Below the pieces are notes generated by a model that had not been told where the DNA came from, searched no databases, and saw only the letters and a list, made by a program, of their open reading frames with translations. This document shows positions 53,553-60,624 of a stretch of 64,000 nucleotides of DNA, piece by piece (the stretch's first letter is position 1; each line of letters begins with the position of its first letter). Origin of the DNA: Granulicella tundricola MP5ACTX9 (lineage in GTDB: Bacteria > Acidobacteriota > Terriglobia > Terriglobales > Acidobacteriaceae); assembly GCF_000178975.2 (NCBI RefSeq), contig NC_015064.1, positions 2,232,001-2,296,000 of the forward strand, given 5' to 3'. The position numbers were made by a program, and so were the translations under genes.

Positions 53553-53768
53553 ATGCCCGAAGCTAAACACCCCGCCCCTCAGATTGAGTTTTACCGCCCG
53601 AGCGAAGTAGCCACAATGCTACAGCTCGCCACCCAGACCGTTGTCGGATACTGCCGCAAGGGCATCATCCCTTCAATCCATGTACCCGACGCGGATAGCC
53701 TCACCCGTATCCCCAAGCAGGAATTCCATGCTTGGCTTGAAGGTCATCGTCATCAGGAGGTGAAGTAA
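53553..53768 (+). CDS. Helix-turn-helix (MerR/excisionase-like) protein
   Basis: 71 residues. IEFYRPSEVATMLQLATQTVVGYCRKGIIPSIHVPDADSLTRIPKQEFHAWLE is a winged-helix HTH_17-type domain used by excisionases and small phage regulators. The TAA stop overlaps the ATG of the helicase gene (TAATG), so it is coupled to the replication genes. It may be the Xis, in which case the phased TAGTACGG repeats would be candidate targets, or a replication regulator. Confidence 0.75.
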   Translation: MPEAKHPAPQIEFYRPSEVATMLQLATQTVVGYCRKGIIPSIHVPDADSLTRIPKQEFHAWLEGHRHQEVK

Positions 53769-55228
53769 TGGACGACTTCAGCCTTGAGTTCGCCCACCTC
53801 TTTCACTGCCTGCTGCGCCATGACCACTCGGAGGCGGAGAAGGATCGTGCCGCTGGTGTGGTGGCTTGGGCAGGCAACAACCTGATCAACCTCCGCGCTT
53901 GCTGCGTCAACGATGAGTTGACGCTCGTGGGGATAGTCTGGGATTTCGCTTACAAGCAGCACTCGCTTCCCACCCTTGACTCCGTCAACGATGCGGTGGC
54001 TCTGTTGGACAAGTCCGCGGAGGTCGTTGCATTGATCAACAACTACCGCGAGATTCGTTCTGAGCTGGTCCCACACGATGCCCTCGGCATGGGACCCGTG
54101 CTGGCTGCGAAGATTGTGGCCTTTGAACGAGCCAAGCTCGGCCTATATCTGCGTCAGGCCGTCATGATCAACGGGGGTACGGCGAAGGAAGATAAACGCC
54201 TTGGCCGTCGGTACGAAGGTCCGAAAGGCGCTCTGAACTACATCATGGACAAGCTTGAGGAGGGCATCCTGATAGATCGTACCGGTGTGGTGCAGCCTAT
54301 CATCGTGCAGAAGGAAGCGGGCGAGCTAGGCGAGCGATACGACTACCTCAAGTCTCGGGGTCACTTGCCGAGCGGCATAGACGCATTGCCGCTCTATCCG
54401 GGAGATCTCTGTGGGATTTTGGGCTACTCCGGCGGTGGTAAGAGCACGCTGGGTCGCTTCATTGTTTACCAGATGGCGGCTATGGCTGACAAAAACATCC
54501 TCGTCATCAGTCTGGAGAACGACGCTGAGGTCGAACGCGACAAGTATCTGTTGCTTCACTGCCATCACCCGAAGTGGGGCGGCGAGTTCGACGCCATCAG
54601 CTACGAGCGGTTCCTGACTGGTGCGTTGTTGCCGGTAGAGCGCAAAGCCTTGGATCTCATCGCCCAAGACTTCGCAGATACGGTCTCCGGGCGCATCACC
54701 ATCCTGCAGCCGTCTGATTCAACCTGGGAGTCGCTAAAGCACTTGGTAGAGCTGCACTCGTCTCGGCATCAGTTGGATGTGCTGTTCATTGACTATCTGC
54801 AGATGCTCGAATCCCGTAGCACACGCGGAGAGGACACCCGCTCCCAGATGACGCGCATGATCAAGGACGTGCGTCGGTTTGGGCTTACTCACCGCACGCT
54901 GAGCGGTCACCCTATGGTCATCATCAGCCCGATTCAGGGCAACGAAGCAGGCAAGAAGTTCGCTGAAGATCATGAAGGCAGGTGGGACTTGTCGGGTGTG
55001 AACGACGTAAAGGAAATGTCTCGGAGCTGCACTCAGCTCGTCGGCACGTTCACTTACGGCGACCACGACCCTCAGGGAAATCTGGAGGGTGTTATCTCCT
55101 GCGTCAAGAGCCGCGACGGCATTTACTGGGGGCAGGTGCCGTACAAGCAGACCTGTGCCGGTTGGATACATACCGACCGGATTGCCCATAACGAGATAAC
55201 CCTAGATGACATTTTGGACGAGGTATAA
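53768..55228 (+). CDS. DnaB-like replicative helicase (phage)
   Basis: 486 residues. The N-terminal 180 residues resemble the helical DnaB N-domain in length and composition, not in clear motif. The RecA-like ATPase core has Walker A GYSGGGKST (219-227), ISLEND at the second conserved strand and Walker B LDVLFIDYLQML, the DnaB signature. The catalytic glutamate, arginine-finger and motif-4 regions are plausible, but the sequence is divergent from host DnaB. It would unwind the phage replication fork. Coupled to the HTH gene upstream and the initiator-like gene downstream. Confidence 0.85.
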   Translation: MDDFSLEFAHLFHCLLRHDHSEAEKDRAAGVVAWAGNNLINLRACCVNDELTLVGIVWDFAYKQHSLPTLDSVNDAVALLDKSAEVVALINNYREIRSELVPHDALGMGPVLAAKIVAFERAKLGLYLRQAVMINGGTAKEDKRLGRRYEGPKGALNYIMDKLEEGILIDRTGVVQPIIVQKEAGELGERYDYLKSRGHLPSGIDALPLYPGDLCGILGYSGGGKSTLGRFIVYQMAAMADKNILVISLENDAEVERDKYLLLHCHHPKWGGEFDAISYERFLTGALLPVERKALDLIAQDFADTVSGRITILQPSDSTWESLKHLVELHSSRHQLDVLFIDYLQMLESRSTRGEDTRSQMTRMIKDVRRFGLTHRTLSGHPMVIISPIQGNEAGKKFAEDHEGRWDLSGVNDVKEMSRSCTQLVGTFTYGDHDPQGNLEGVISCVKSRDGIYWGQVPYKQTCAGWIHTDRIAHNEITLDDILDEV

Positions 55229-55232
55229 GGCA

Positions 55233-56264
55233 ATGTTTGGAGATGGAAGCGGATTTGTAAAAGCTCGTAGAGCGGTTCTGGAGCATTTAGCGGACGGGCG
55301 ATTGACCCCAACGCAGTTCTTGATTCACCACCTGCTGGTGCTCATGGCGGACGCGAAGACTGGGGTAGCTTCGGCGAGCGCGGAGAAGCTGGTCGCCTAC
55401 AGCGGTGGTCAGTTGGTGAAGCGCACCGTGCAGGATGCGCTCATGGCGCTGGAGAAGAAGGGTTATATCAAGCGGAAGCACATAGCGGGTAAGCATGGAA
55501 ACTACCCGGTCTTCATCGACAAGTATGAGGTTACGGTTGGCTCGAATGCTGGTAGACGGGTGAATGCGGCACTGTCGTCGGACCCTGTGAGGCCGGTCAT
55601 GGAATGTGGGTTTTGCCGTACTGAAGAAACTCTCTCAAGTGACGTAGAGGCCAGGGGTTTAGAGTCAGGCGGGTCAGGTGACCGTGCTGAGACCGTGCTG
55701 ACACCGTACCGAGACCGTGCTGAGACCGTGCCTGTTCAAGACTTAAGACTTAAAAACAAAGAACAAACAACCACTACGGCAGCCCCTTCGGGGCGGGTGG
55801 CTGGGGTGGCTGGCTTGGCTGATCAGGAACAAGGACAACAACCCATTTCTTATTCTGTACAACAGTCTGATATCCATTCCCTGATTGAAGCTCTTTATAC
55901 CGCCGCAGATAAGGCTCCCGTTCATTCAGCCAAAAATCAGGCCAAGGCCCAAGGGCTGCTTGCTGCCCGCAGCCTGAGCCAACTCCTCTCCTTTGTTGCG
56001 TTCAGTAAAGCAGACAGCTTCTGGGGTCCCAAGCTGAAAGCAGCGGCCCACCCCGTAAACTACTTCGCTAGCTCCCTGAGCAGCATTGAAGACCAGGCCG
56101 TAGCCGCCCGCCCCCGCCAGCGCAAGCCCCCTAGCCCCGCGCCTCCGACGGCTGGCTCAGCCCCCTGCCCCCGCTGCGAGGGTAAAGGCACCTTCTTCAG
56201 CAAGACGCTCGGAGAGGATATGCCCTGCGGCTGCCAGAACGTCGTTCGTAGCAGGGCGGCGTAA
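55233..56264 (+). CDS. Phage replication initiator-like winged-helix protein
   Basis: 343 residues from the ATG at 55233 (an in-frame ATG at 55206 overlaps the helicase gene and has no Shine-Dalgarno). An N-terminal winged-helix (about 10-90, RLTPTQFLIHHLLVLMADAKTGVASASAEKLVAYSGGQLVKRTVQDALMALEKKGYIKRK) is of the type seen in phage replisome organisers. The middle is variable and low-complexity. The C-terminus has a zinc-ribbon-like CPRCEGKGTFFSKTLGEDMPCGC, resembling the DnaJ-type CxxCxGxG motif. Position directly behind the helicase gene supports a role in initiation or helicase loading. Confidence 0.7.
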   Translation: MFGDGSGFVKARRAVLEHLADGRLTPTQFLIHHLLVLMADAKTGVASASAEKLVAYSGGQLVKRTVQDALMALEKKGYIKRKHIAGKHGNYPVFIDKYEVTVGSNAGRRVNAALSSDPVRPVMECGFCRTEETLSSDVEARGLESGGSGDRAETVLTPYRDRAETVPVQDLRLKNKEQTTTTAAPSGRVAGVAGLADQEQGQQPISYSVQQSDIHSLIEALYTAADKAPVHSAKNQAKAQGLLAARSLSQLLSFVAFSKADSFWGPKLKAAAHPVNYFASSLSSIEDQAVAARPRQRKPPSPAPPTAGSAPCPRCEGKGTFFSKTLGEDMPCGCQNVVRSRAA

Positions 56265-56280
56265 AGTTCGACCCAGATAA

Positions 56281-56306
56281 AAGGTGAACCACTGAAGCTT
56301 CACCTT
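56281..56306 (+). promoter_or_regulatory. Inverted repeat upstream of the TIR gene
   Basis: AAGGTGAA (56281-56288) and TTCACCTT (56299-56306) form a perfect 8-bp inverted repeat about a 10-nt loop. It ends 17 bp before the TIR start codon. It could end the replication transcript or serve as an operator of the TIR gene. Confidence 0.5.
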
Positions 56307-56322
56307 GGGATAAAGTGTCACA

Positions 56323-57246
56323 ATGCGAGTTTTCCTGAGTTGGTCCGGCCCCAAGAGCCGCGCTGTTGCTGAACTCTTGAAGAAGTACCTTCCGAGCTTA
56401 AACAACACCGTAGATCCTTGGCTCTCATCAAAGGAGATCAGCACCGGCGCTCGATGGAGTAGCGAAATCGCCGCCAACCTTGAAGCCGCGAACATCGGCG
56501 TCATCTGCGTGACAGCCGAAAACCAGAATGAACCTTGGATCTTATTTGAAGCTGGCGCGGTCTCAAAGCTCACCACCGTGGGACGGGCGATGGTATTGAG
56601 GATCGGCATGAAGGCTACAGACATCACCGGTCCGCTCAGTCAGTTTCAAAGTGTGGGAACAGAGCGGGACGATATCTGGAAGCTTGTGGTGGATATCAAC
56701 GGAGCTGCTGCCGGTAACGCCGTTCCAGAGTCCACGATTAGCTTGACCTTCAACGCCATCTGGCCGACTCTGCAAGGGGAACTTGATCAGGTCACCAAAC
56801 AAGCGTCCGCCGATGCACCTGAACGCAGTCAAGACGAAATTATGCAGGAGTTGTTGACGCTGGCCCGCCGGCAGGAGCAGAGCTCTCAGTTGTTACTCAA
56901 CCAGATTGTTGCTGTAAGCGAACGGACGATCGTGACGTTAGAGAGCAGAGCGCTGGAAAGACGTTACGAAGAAGAACAATACAGCGTCGAAATCGCCCGG
57001 TTGAAAGCACGTGAACATGACCTACAAAAAAGACTAGCGCTTTGGGAGCAAACACCGGCGAAGTCTGTTGGAACCGGGCCGCAGAGTCTAGCAGTTATCC
57101 AGGCAAACGTTGTGAAGCTGCTCCGAGAACGCGGCTTTGCGGTGCCTTCTGAGATTTGGAAACAGGATGACGAAGGTGAATCACGGCTCATAGTGAACGG
57201 GCAGATTAGAACGCTCACTAGTTTGATGAAAGAGCTTGTGGGATGA
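56323..57246 (+). CDS. TIR-domain protein (putative phage-borne defence/NADase effector)
   Basis: 307 residues. Residues 1-130 form a TIR fold: VFLSWSGPKSRAVAELLKKYLP as strand A/helix A, PWLSSKEISTGARWSSEIAANLEAANIGVICVT as the second and third strands, and NEPWILFEAGA, where W72-x3-E76 matches the catalytic Glu of NAD-consuming TIR proteins. Residues about 165-250 are a charged, coiled-coil-like helix. The last 60 residues form an unrecognised small domain. Bacterial TIR proteins of this shape act in anti-phage systems such as Thoeris, but no ThsA, SAVED or Argonaute partner is adjacent. It carries inverted repeats on both sides, suggesting an independently expressed cassette. Confidence 0.8.
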   Translation: MRVFLSWSGPKSRAVAELLKKYLPSLNNTVDPWLSSKEISTGARWSSEIAANLEAANIGVICVTAENQNEPWILFEAGAVSKLTTVGRAMVLRIGMKATDITGPLSQFQSVGTERDDIWKLVVDINGAAAGNAVPESTISLTFNAIWPTLQGELDQVTKQASADAPERSQDEIMQELLTLARRQEQSSQLLLNQIVAVSERTIVTLESRALERRYEEEQYSVEIARLKAREHDLQKRLALWEQTPAKSVGTGPQSLAVIQANVVKLLRERGFAVPSEIWKQDDEGESRLIVNGQIRTLTSLMKELVG

Positions 57247-57249
57247 AGT

Positions 57250-57279
57250 AAGGCGACCCCAGAACATCGGAGTCGCCTT
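57250..57279 (+). terminator. Terminator-like inverted repeat behind the TIR gene
   Basis: AAGGCGAC (57250-57257) pairs perfectly with GTCGCCTT (57272-57279) around a 14-nt loop, starting 4 bases after the TIR stop codon. Only a short T run follows. It lies between the convergent TIR gene and leftward accessory genes, so it may work in both directions. Confidence 0.5.
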
Positions 57280-57303
57280 TCGTCGTTTCAGGTCTTACAG
57301 TCT

Positions 57304-57558
57304 TCAGTCTTTCAGCCACTCCAAGAATCCAGCCCGACCCGCCGCCAAACGGCAGAGGTCATCCAGCAGCACGAACACCGCCTCAGCATCTGCGTCAGTC
57401 AGCCCCAGCCCGGTCATATCAGCGACCAGCTCAACCGGTCCGTCGTCCTGAAAGACCCACTCCCTGACCGCCGCCTCTGTACCCAGCCGAACGAACTCGA
57501 CCGTCAGCCGCTCGACCACCTCGTCATGCCGCTCTTGTAAAGCCGTTAGTAGGGTCAT
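57304..57558 (-). CDS. Hypothetical protein, 84 residues (leftward accessory operon)
   Basis: Not recognised. Acidic, helical, ending in ALFVLLD-like hydrophobic sequence (DADAEAVFVLLDDLCRLAAGRAGFLEWLKD). It starts at an ATG inside the stop of the preceding gene (ATGA overlap). It is the last gene of a three-gene leftward operon that faces the TIR gene. Confidence 0.55.
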   Translation of the reverse strand: MTLLTALQERHDEVVERLTVEFVRLGTEAAVREWVFQDDGPVELVADMTGLGLTDADAEAVFVLLDDLCRLAAGRAGFLEWLKD

Positions 57559-57845
57559 CAGTATTCCTCCCGCAACAAAACACACGTTGACTCCCGGTTG
57601 CCGTTGTCGCCTTCGGCCTCCGTGATGATGTAGATCGGCTTGCCGTCTTTCAGGTCATAACGGCTCAGTAGCCGAGAGCCGTCCTTGAGAGCCGCGTCGT
57701 TCATCCGCTTATCGTCAGCGCCGAGGTCGCCCCAATCACCACTTAGGTGCCGACGAAGGAAGAGGAGCAGGTTATCCCCGCTCCCCTCTATCGCTGATAA
57801 TGCCGCCGGTGTCGCCACCAAACGCCCACACTGAAAGTTAGGCAT
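57558..57845 (-). CDS. Small conserved protein of plasmid/phage type
   Basis: 95 residues from the ATG at 57845. LVATPAALSAIEGSGDNLLLFLRRHLSGDWGDLGADDKRMNDAALKDGSRLLSRYDLKDGKPIYIITEAEG matches a widespread family of about 100 residues found on plasmids and mobile elements, often mislabelled as restriction-modification subunits. Its function is unknown. It overlaps both neighbours by a few bases, so the operon is translationally coupled. Confidence 0.75.
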   Translation of the reverse strand: MPNFQCGRLVATPAALSAIEGSGDNLLLFLRRHLSGDWGDLGADDKRMNDAALKDGSRLLSRYDLKDGKPIYIITEAEGDNGNRESTCVLLREEY

Positions 57846-58260
57846 CAGCTTTACCGCCCTTCGCCGCCGCCTTCTTCGCCGGTGTGGACTTGGGGGTCGG
57901 AGTGGCTTCCTGAACAGGCTCGCTCTGCTTCTCCTCTGCTGCGGAAGGAACCGCAACCGCTTCGGCGTCCTTACCCCCAGCCGCTTCCTTCTCTGCGCGT
58001 AGACGTGCGCTACGTGCCTGAAGAGCTGCGGCTATATTGGCACGTCCCGCCTCGGACATCTTCTTGCGTGTACCGGGTGCGCTCTTACCATCCGGCGTCT
58101 CTTTCCCGTTCCAAACCGCCAAGGCGTGATTGATCTTCGTCAGCTCGCCCTGAAGTGTTGCCTTCTCTGTATCCAGCTCAGCGATACGGTTTACGAGTAC
58201 GGTGGCCTGCTCGCCCATCTGCGTGAGGAAGGTTTCTACGATTGCGCTGGTGTTCGTCAT
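57838..58260 (-). CDS. Coiled-coil protein with Lys/Ala/Pro-rich tail
   Basis: 140 residues. Residues about 5-50 form a probable coiled coil (ETFLTQMGEQATVLVNRIAELDTEKATLQ). Next comes a basic patch with MSEAGRANIAAALQARSARL, a short motif common in zinc-lacking nucleoid-type or histone H1-like bacterial proteins. The tail is rich in Pro, Ala and Lys, ending KKAAAKGGKADA. A DNA-binding nucleoid-like role is plausible by composition only. It is the first gene of the leftward operon. Confidence 0.6.
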   Translation of the reverse strand: MTNTSAIVETFLTQMGEQATVLVNRIAELDTEKATLQGELTKINHALAVWNGKETPDGKSAPGTRKKMSEAGRANIAAALQARSARLRAEKEAAGGKDAEAVAVPSAAEEKQSEPVQEATPTPKSTPAKKAAAKGGKADA

Positions 58261-58465
58261 TTGTGCTCTCCGGTGTTACAAAACTCAGTGGGTGTCCACT
58301 GGCTTTGAAAAACCCTACGGAGTCGTAGAGAAAAGTAAACACCTTTCTGCTAATCGCCAGGACTTCTCTTTCCTCTTGTCAGAGTTCGCTAACGAAGAGG
58401 CAGAAGAACGCTAACTAAGAGACAGTTTGCAAACTTCGGAAGCCAGTATTGAAAGGACTTACCGA

Positions 58466-58939
58466 ATGACATTCACCGAACTCAATCTTCACTACAGCCT
58501 CTACAAGAGCGACCACACTCGGGGTCATCTCTTGTGTGAAGCCTGTCGCACCTATGCCAAACAGCTCGTCGGAGCCAACAACCCCGACCGGCATGAGATC
58601 GTAGCCGACGCGACGCACAAAGCATGGACCAACTTCAACATGCTCCCGCCCGACCGCGTCTTCGCTGCGTGGTTTACACGCATTGTGAGGAACAAGATTC
58701 GCGACTATCACCGCAAGGCGAGAACTCGCGCACTCAATGAAGAGGCCGCCGAACTGTACCCCGAATCACCGTTCACCCTAGAACAGCAACAGGAGATGCG
58801 CGAGAAGGGTGGTCCTCTCGTCAGTCATCTCCTGAACGGCTACACGTTGAAAGAAGCCGCAGACCTTCTCGACATTAGCGTGCGCACGGCAAAGAACCAA
58901 CTCACGAAGCTGAGCGAGGAGATGAACAGCAATGGCTAA
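58466..58939 (+). CDS. Sigma-70-family (ECF-like) protein encoded by the prophage
   Basis: 157 residues. Region 2 is recognisable in ADATHKAWTNFNMLPPDRVFAAWFTRIVRNKIRDYHRKAR. Region 4 is an HTH in HLLNGYTLKEAADLLDISVRTAKNQLTKL. Regions 1 and 3 are missing, as in ECF factors. No anti-sigma gene is adjacent. It stands at the head of the late gene block (HNH, terminase, portal), so it may switch on late transcription. The ATG at 58466 is preceded by gaaagga. Confidence 0.75.
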   Translation: MTFTELNLHYSLYKSDHTRGHLLCEACRTYAKQLVGANNPDRHEIVADATHKAWTNFNMLPPDRVFAAWFTRIVRNKIRDYHRKARTRALNEEAAELYPESPFTLEQQQEMREKGGPLVSHLLNGYTLKEAADLLDISVRTAKNQLTKLSEEMNSNG

Positions 58940-59171
58940 TACATCATTCGTCAAAACAGCGAACGAGAGACGTTATATAAGTAAGGGCGACAATGCTGCT
59001 GACGGTTCCCCGCTCTTAGAAGCACCGCATCCTCTCAGTCTCTCCATGAACGCCCACGTCATCTTTGCAAACGCCGTCGGTGATCCCGACGCGAAGGCAC
59101 TTGTCGAAGAGTGGCGACCTCGCTTCATTATCCGCGCCGCCACAAGCCAGGAGGTAGAAGCATGGCACTAG
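58932..59171 (+). CDS. Hypothetical phage protein, 79 residues
   Basis: Not recognised. Overlaps the end of the sigma-like gene by 8 bases and the start of the next by 10, so it is read from the same transcript. No signal peptide or motif; slightly acidic and hydrophilic, with a helical middle. Confidence 0.5.
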   Translation: MANTSFVKTANERRYISKGDNAADGSPLLEAPHPLSLSMNAHVIFANAVGDPDAKALVEEWRPRFIIRAATSQEVEAWH

Positions 59172-59395
59172 TCGTCACGCCATACTGCCTCACCTGCGAC
59201 ATATGCGGCGAAGAGATTGCTGTACCGCGCAACGCTGCACGCAACGGCGAGGCTCTCATGCTGTTCGCTGAAGCCACCGCCATCAGACACAATCTCAAGC
59301 ACGCTAAGACAAAGCTGATCCAGATCAAGCCAAAGACGATTTGCTGGGCAGACTTGGTCAAACCTTTCCGCGATGAGTTAGAACGCATCGCCTGA
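59162..59395 (+). CDS. Hypothetical phage protein with CxxCxxC motif
   Basis: 77 residues. YCLTCDIC near the N-terminus followed by a later histidine-bearing helix (AIRHNLKHAKTK) may form a small zinc site. No family recognised. The ATG lies 10 bases inside the previous gene. The position before the HNH gene is typical for small DNA-packaging accessory proteins. Confidence 0.5.
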   Translation: MALVVTPYCLTCDICGEEIAVPRNAARNGEALMLFAEATAIRHNLKHAKTKLIQIKPKTICWADLVKPFRDELERIA

Positions 59396-59487
59396 CGACG
59401 TCCCACCTGTGCGCGGTCCTCTCCACTGCGCCTCAAGAGCCGTGTGTACTGCCCTCCTCCTCAGTAGACGCGGCTCTGTCTCCTTCT

Positions 59488-59580
59488 ATGCCAGACACCA
59501 ACAGGACAAGCACCACACTCCTGATGACCTTCGGTGTGTTCCTTGTGTGGTGGCTCTTTCACCTATACGGCCTCACCTGA
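59488..59580 (+). CDS. 30-residue single-span membrane mini-protein
   Basis: A short open frame MPDTNRTSTTLLMTFGVFLV... with one hydrophobic helix (about residues 11-27) and no other feature. It fills the gap between the CxxCxxC gene and HNH gene and ends in TGA 52 bp before the HNH start. Small phage membrane proteins of this size exist, but coding cannot be proved from length alone. The upstream Shine-Dalgarno is weak. Confidence 0.35.
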   Translation: MPDTNRTSTTLLMTFGVFLVWWLFHLYGLT

Positions 59581-59632
59581 CCCGCAACACAGAGGAGGTG
59601 ATCCAGTCTCCCGATATCCGAAGACACAACCT

Positions 59633-59980
59633 ATGGCTGAACGAGCAAAGCGACCGTGCAACAAACCCGGTTGTCCTGAGCTTGTCTCCAGTGGCTACTG
59701 TGCCGTTCATCAAGATGCAACGAAGGCACACGACCGATGGCGTGGCTCAGCCACCACCCGTGGCTATGACCATGCATGGTCTAAGGTCCGCCGACTCGCT
59801 CTCAAGCGGGACTCGTACCTTTGTCAGCATTGCCTGCTAGCCGGTCGCGTGACTCCGGCGTTGGACGTTGACCACATCCGTCCCATCACCAGCGCTCCTC
59901 AGCTCAGGCTTGACCTCAGCAACACCCAGAGTTTGTGTCGCGCTTGTCACGCCCTCAAGACCGCAAAAGAAACCCCATGA
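59633..59980 (+). CDS. HNH endonuclease (phage)
   Basis: 115 residues. An N-terminal zinc knuckle (CNKPGC, CAVHQ) precedes the HNH core: CQHC, DVDHIRPITS, LSNTQSLCRACHALKT. The DH, N and H residues form the beta-beta-alpha metal site. In HK97-type phages an HNH protein encoded beside the terminase is needed for specific cleavage at cohesive ends together with the large terminase. The start is the ATG at 59633; an upstream frame extension lacks conserved sequence. Confidence 0.9.
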   Translation: MAERAKRPCNKPGCPELVSSGYCAVHQDATKAHDRWRGSATTRGYDHAWSKVRRLALKRDSYLCQHCLLAGRVTPALDVDHIRPITSAPQLRLDLSNTQSLCRACHALKTAKETP

Positions 59981-60113
59981 GATCAACCACTTAAAAGTGG
60001 TGGGTGGGGGCATGAAATGCGTAGACATCGAGAGAGAAGCCAACCGTCACCCAACGCGATTTATCTGCACGCGGAACGTTTCCCAATTTTTAGCAACAGA
60101 GTCACCCTCCACC

Positions 60114-60614
60114 ATGCCAGCAGGACGCAAACGACTACCTTCCGCCGTACACGAAGCCCACGGCAACCCCGGCCACCGCAAGCACGCACCAGAGATGGAT
60201 TTCAGCGCAGCCGGTGAGATCGGAAAACCGCCTTCCTGGCTCGATGCCGGAGCGAAGGCCGAGTACAAGCGAATCGTCGCTGCCCTCTCAGACCTTGAAC
60301 TACTGCGTTCAACTGACGTCGGTGTGGTCGCCTCATACGCAATCGCCTATTCCCGATGGATGGCCGCTGAGAAGCAGGTCACCAGAGAAGGCACCGTCAT
60401 TCAGGTGATGGGCAGCCAGGGCCAGACCAAGATGGTCAAGCACCCGGCGTTATTGGTCGCCGCTTCCGCTCAGCAACAGATGCTGCGAGCCGGTTCCTTG
60501 CTGGGACTGAACCCGGTAGACCGCGCCAAGATCTCCGCATCACCCAAACAGGCCGCCAATCCTTTCTCCGCCATCTTCGCCATGACCGAAGAGGACCCCG
60601 CCGCCATCAACTAG
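60114..60614 (+). CDS. Terminase small subunit (P27 family)
   Basis: 166 residues. MPAGRKRLPSAVHEAHGNPGHRKH at the start is the P27/HK97-type signature (GNPG). A helical core YKRIVAALSDLELLRSTDVGVVASYAIAYSRWMAAEKQV and the C-terminal ANPFSAIFA follow. It recognises the packaging site and recruits the large subunit. Extending upstream in frame adds unconserved sequence, so the ATG at 60114 is used. Next gene after 10 bp. Confidence 0.88.
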   Translation: MPAGRKRLPSAVHEAHGNPGHRKHAPEMDFSAAGEIGKPPSWLDAGAKAEYKRIVAALSDLELLRSTDVGVVASYAIAYSRWMAAEKQVTREGTVIQVMGSQGQTKMVKHPALLVAASAQQQMLRAGSLLGLNPVDRAKISASPKQAANPFSAIFAMTEEDPAAIN

Positions 60615-60624
60615 GACCCATCCC

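Noticed and set aside
57556..57845. Restriction-modification subunit
   Set aside because: Homologues are sometimes labelled as type I restriction subunits, but the 95-residue protein has no methylase, specificity or helicase motif.
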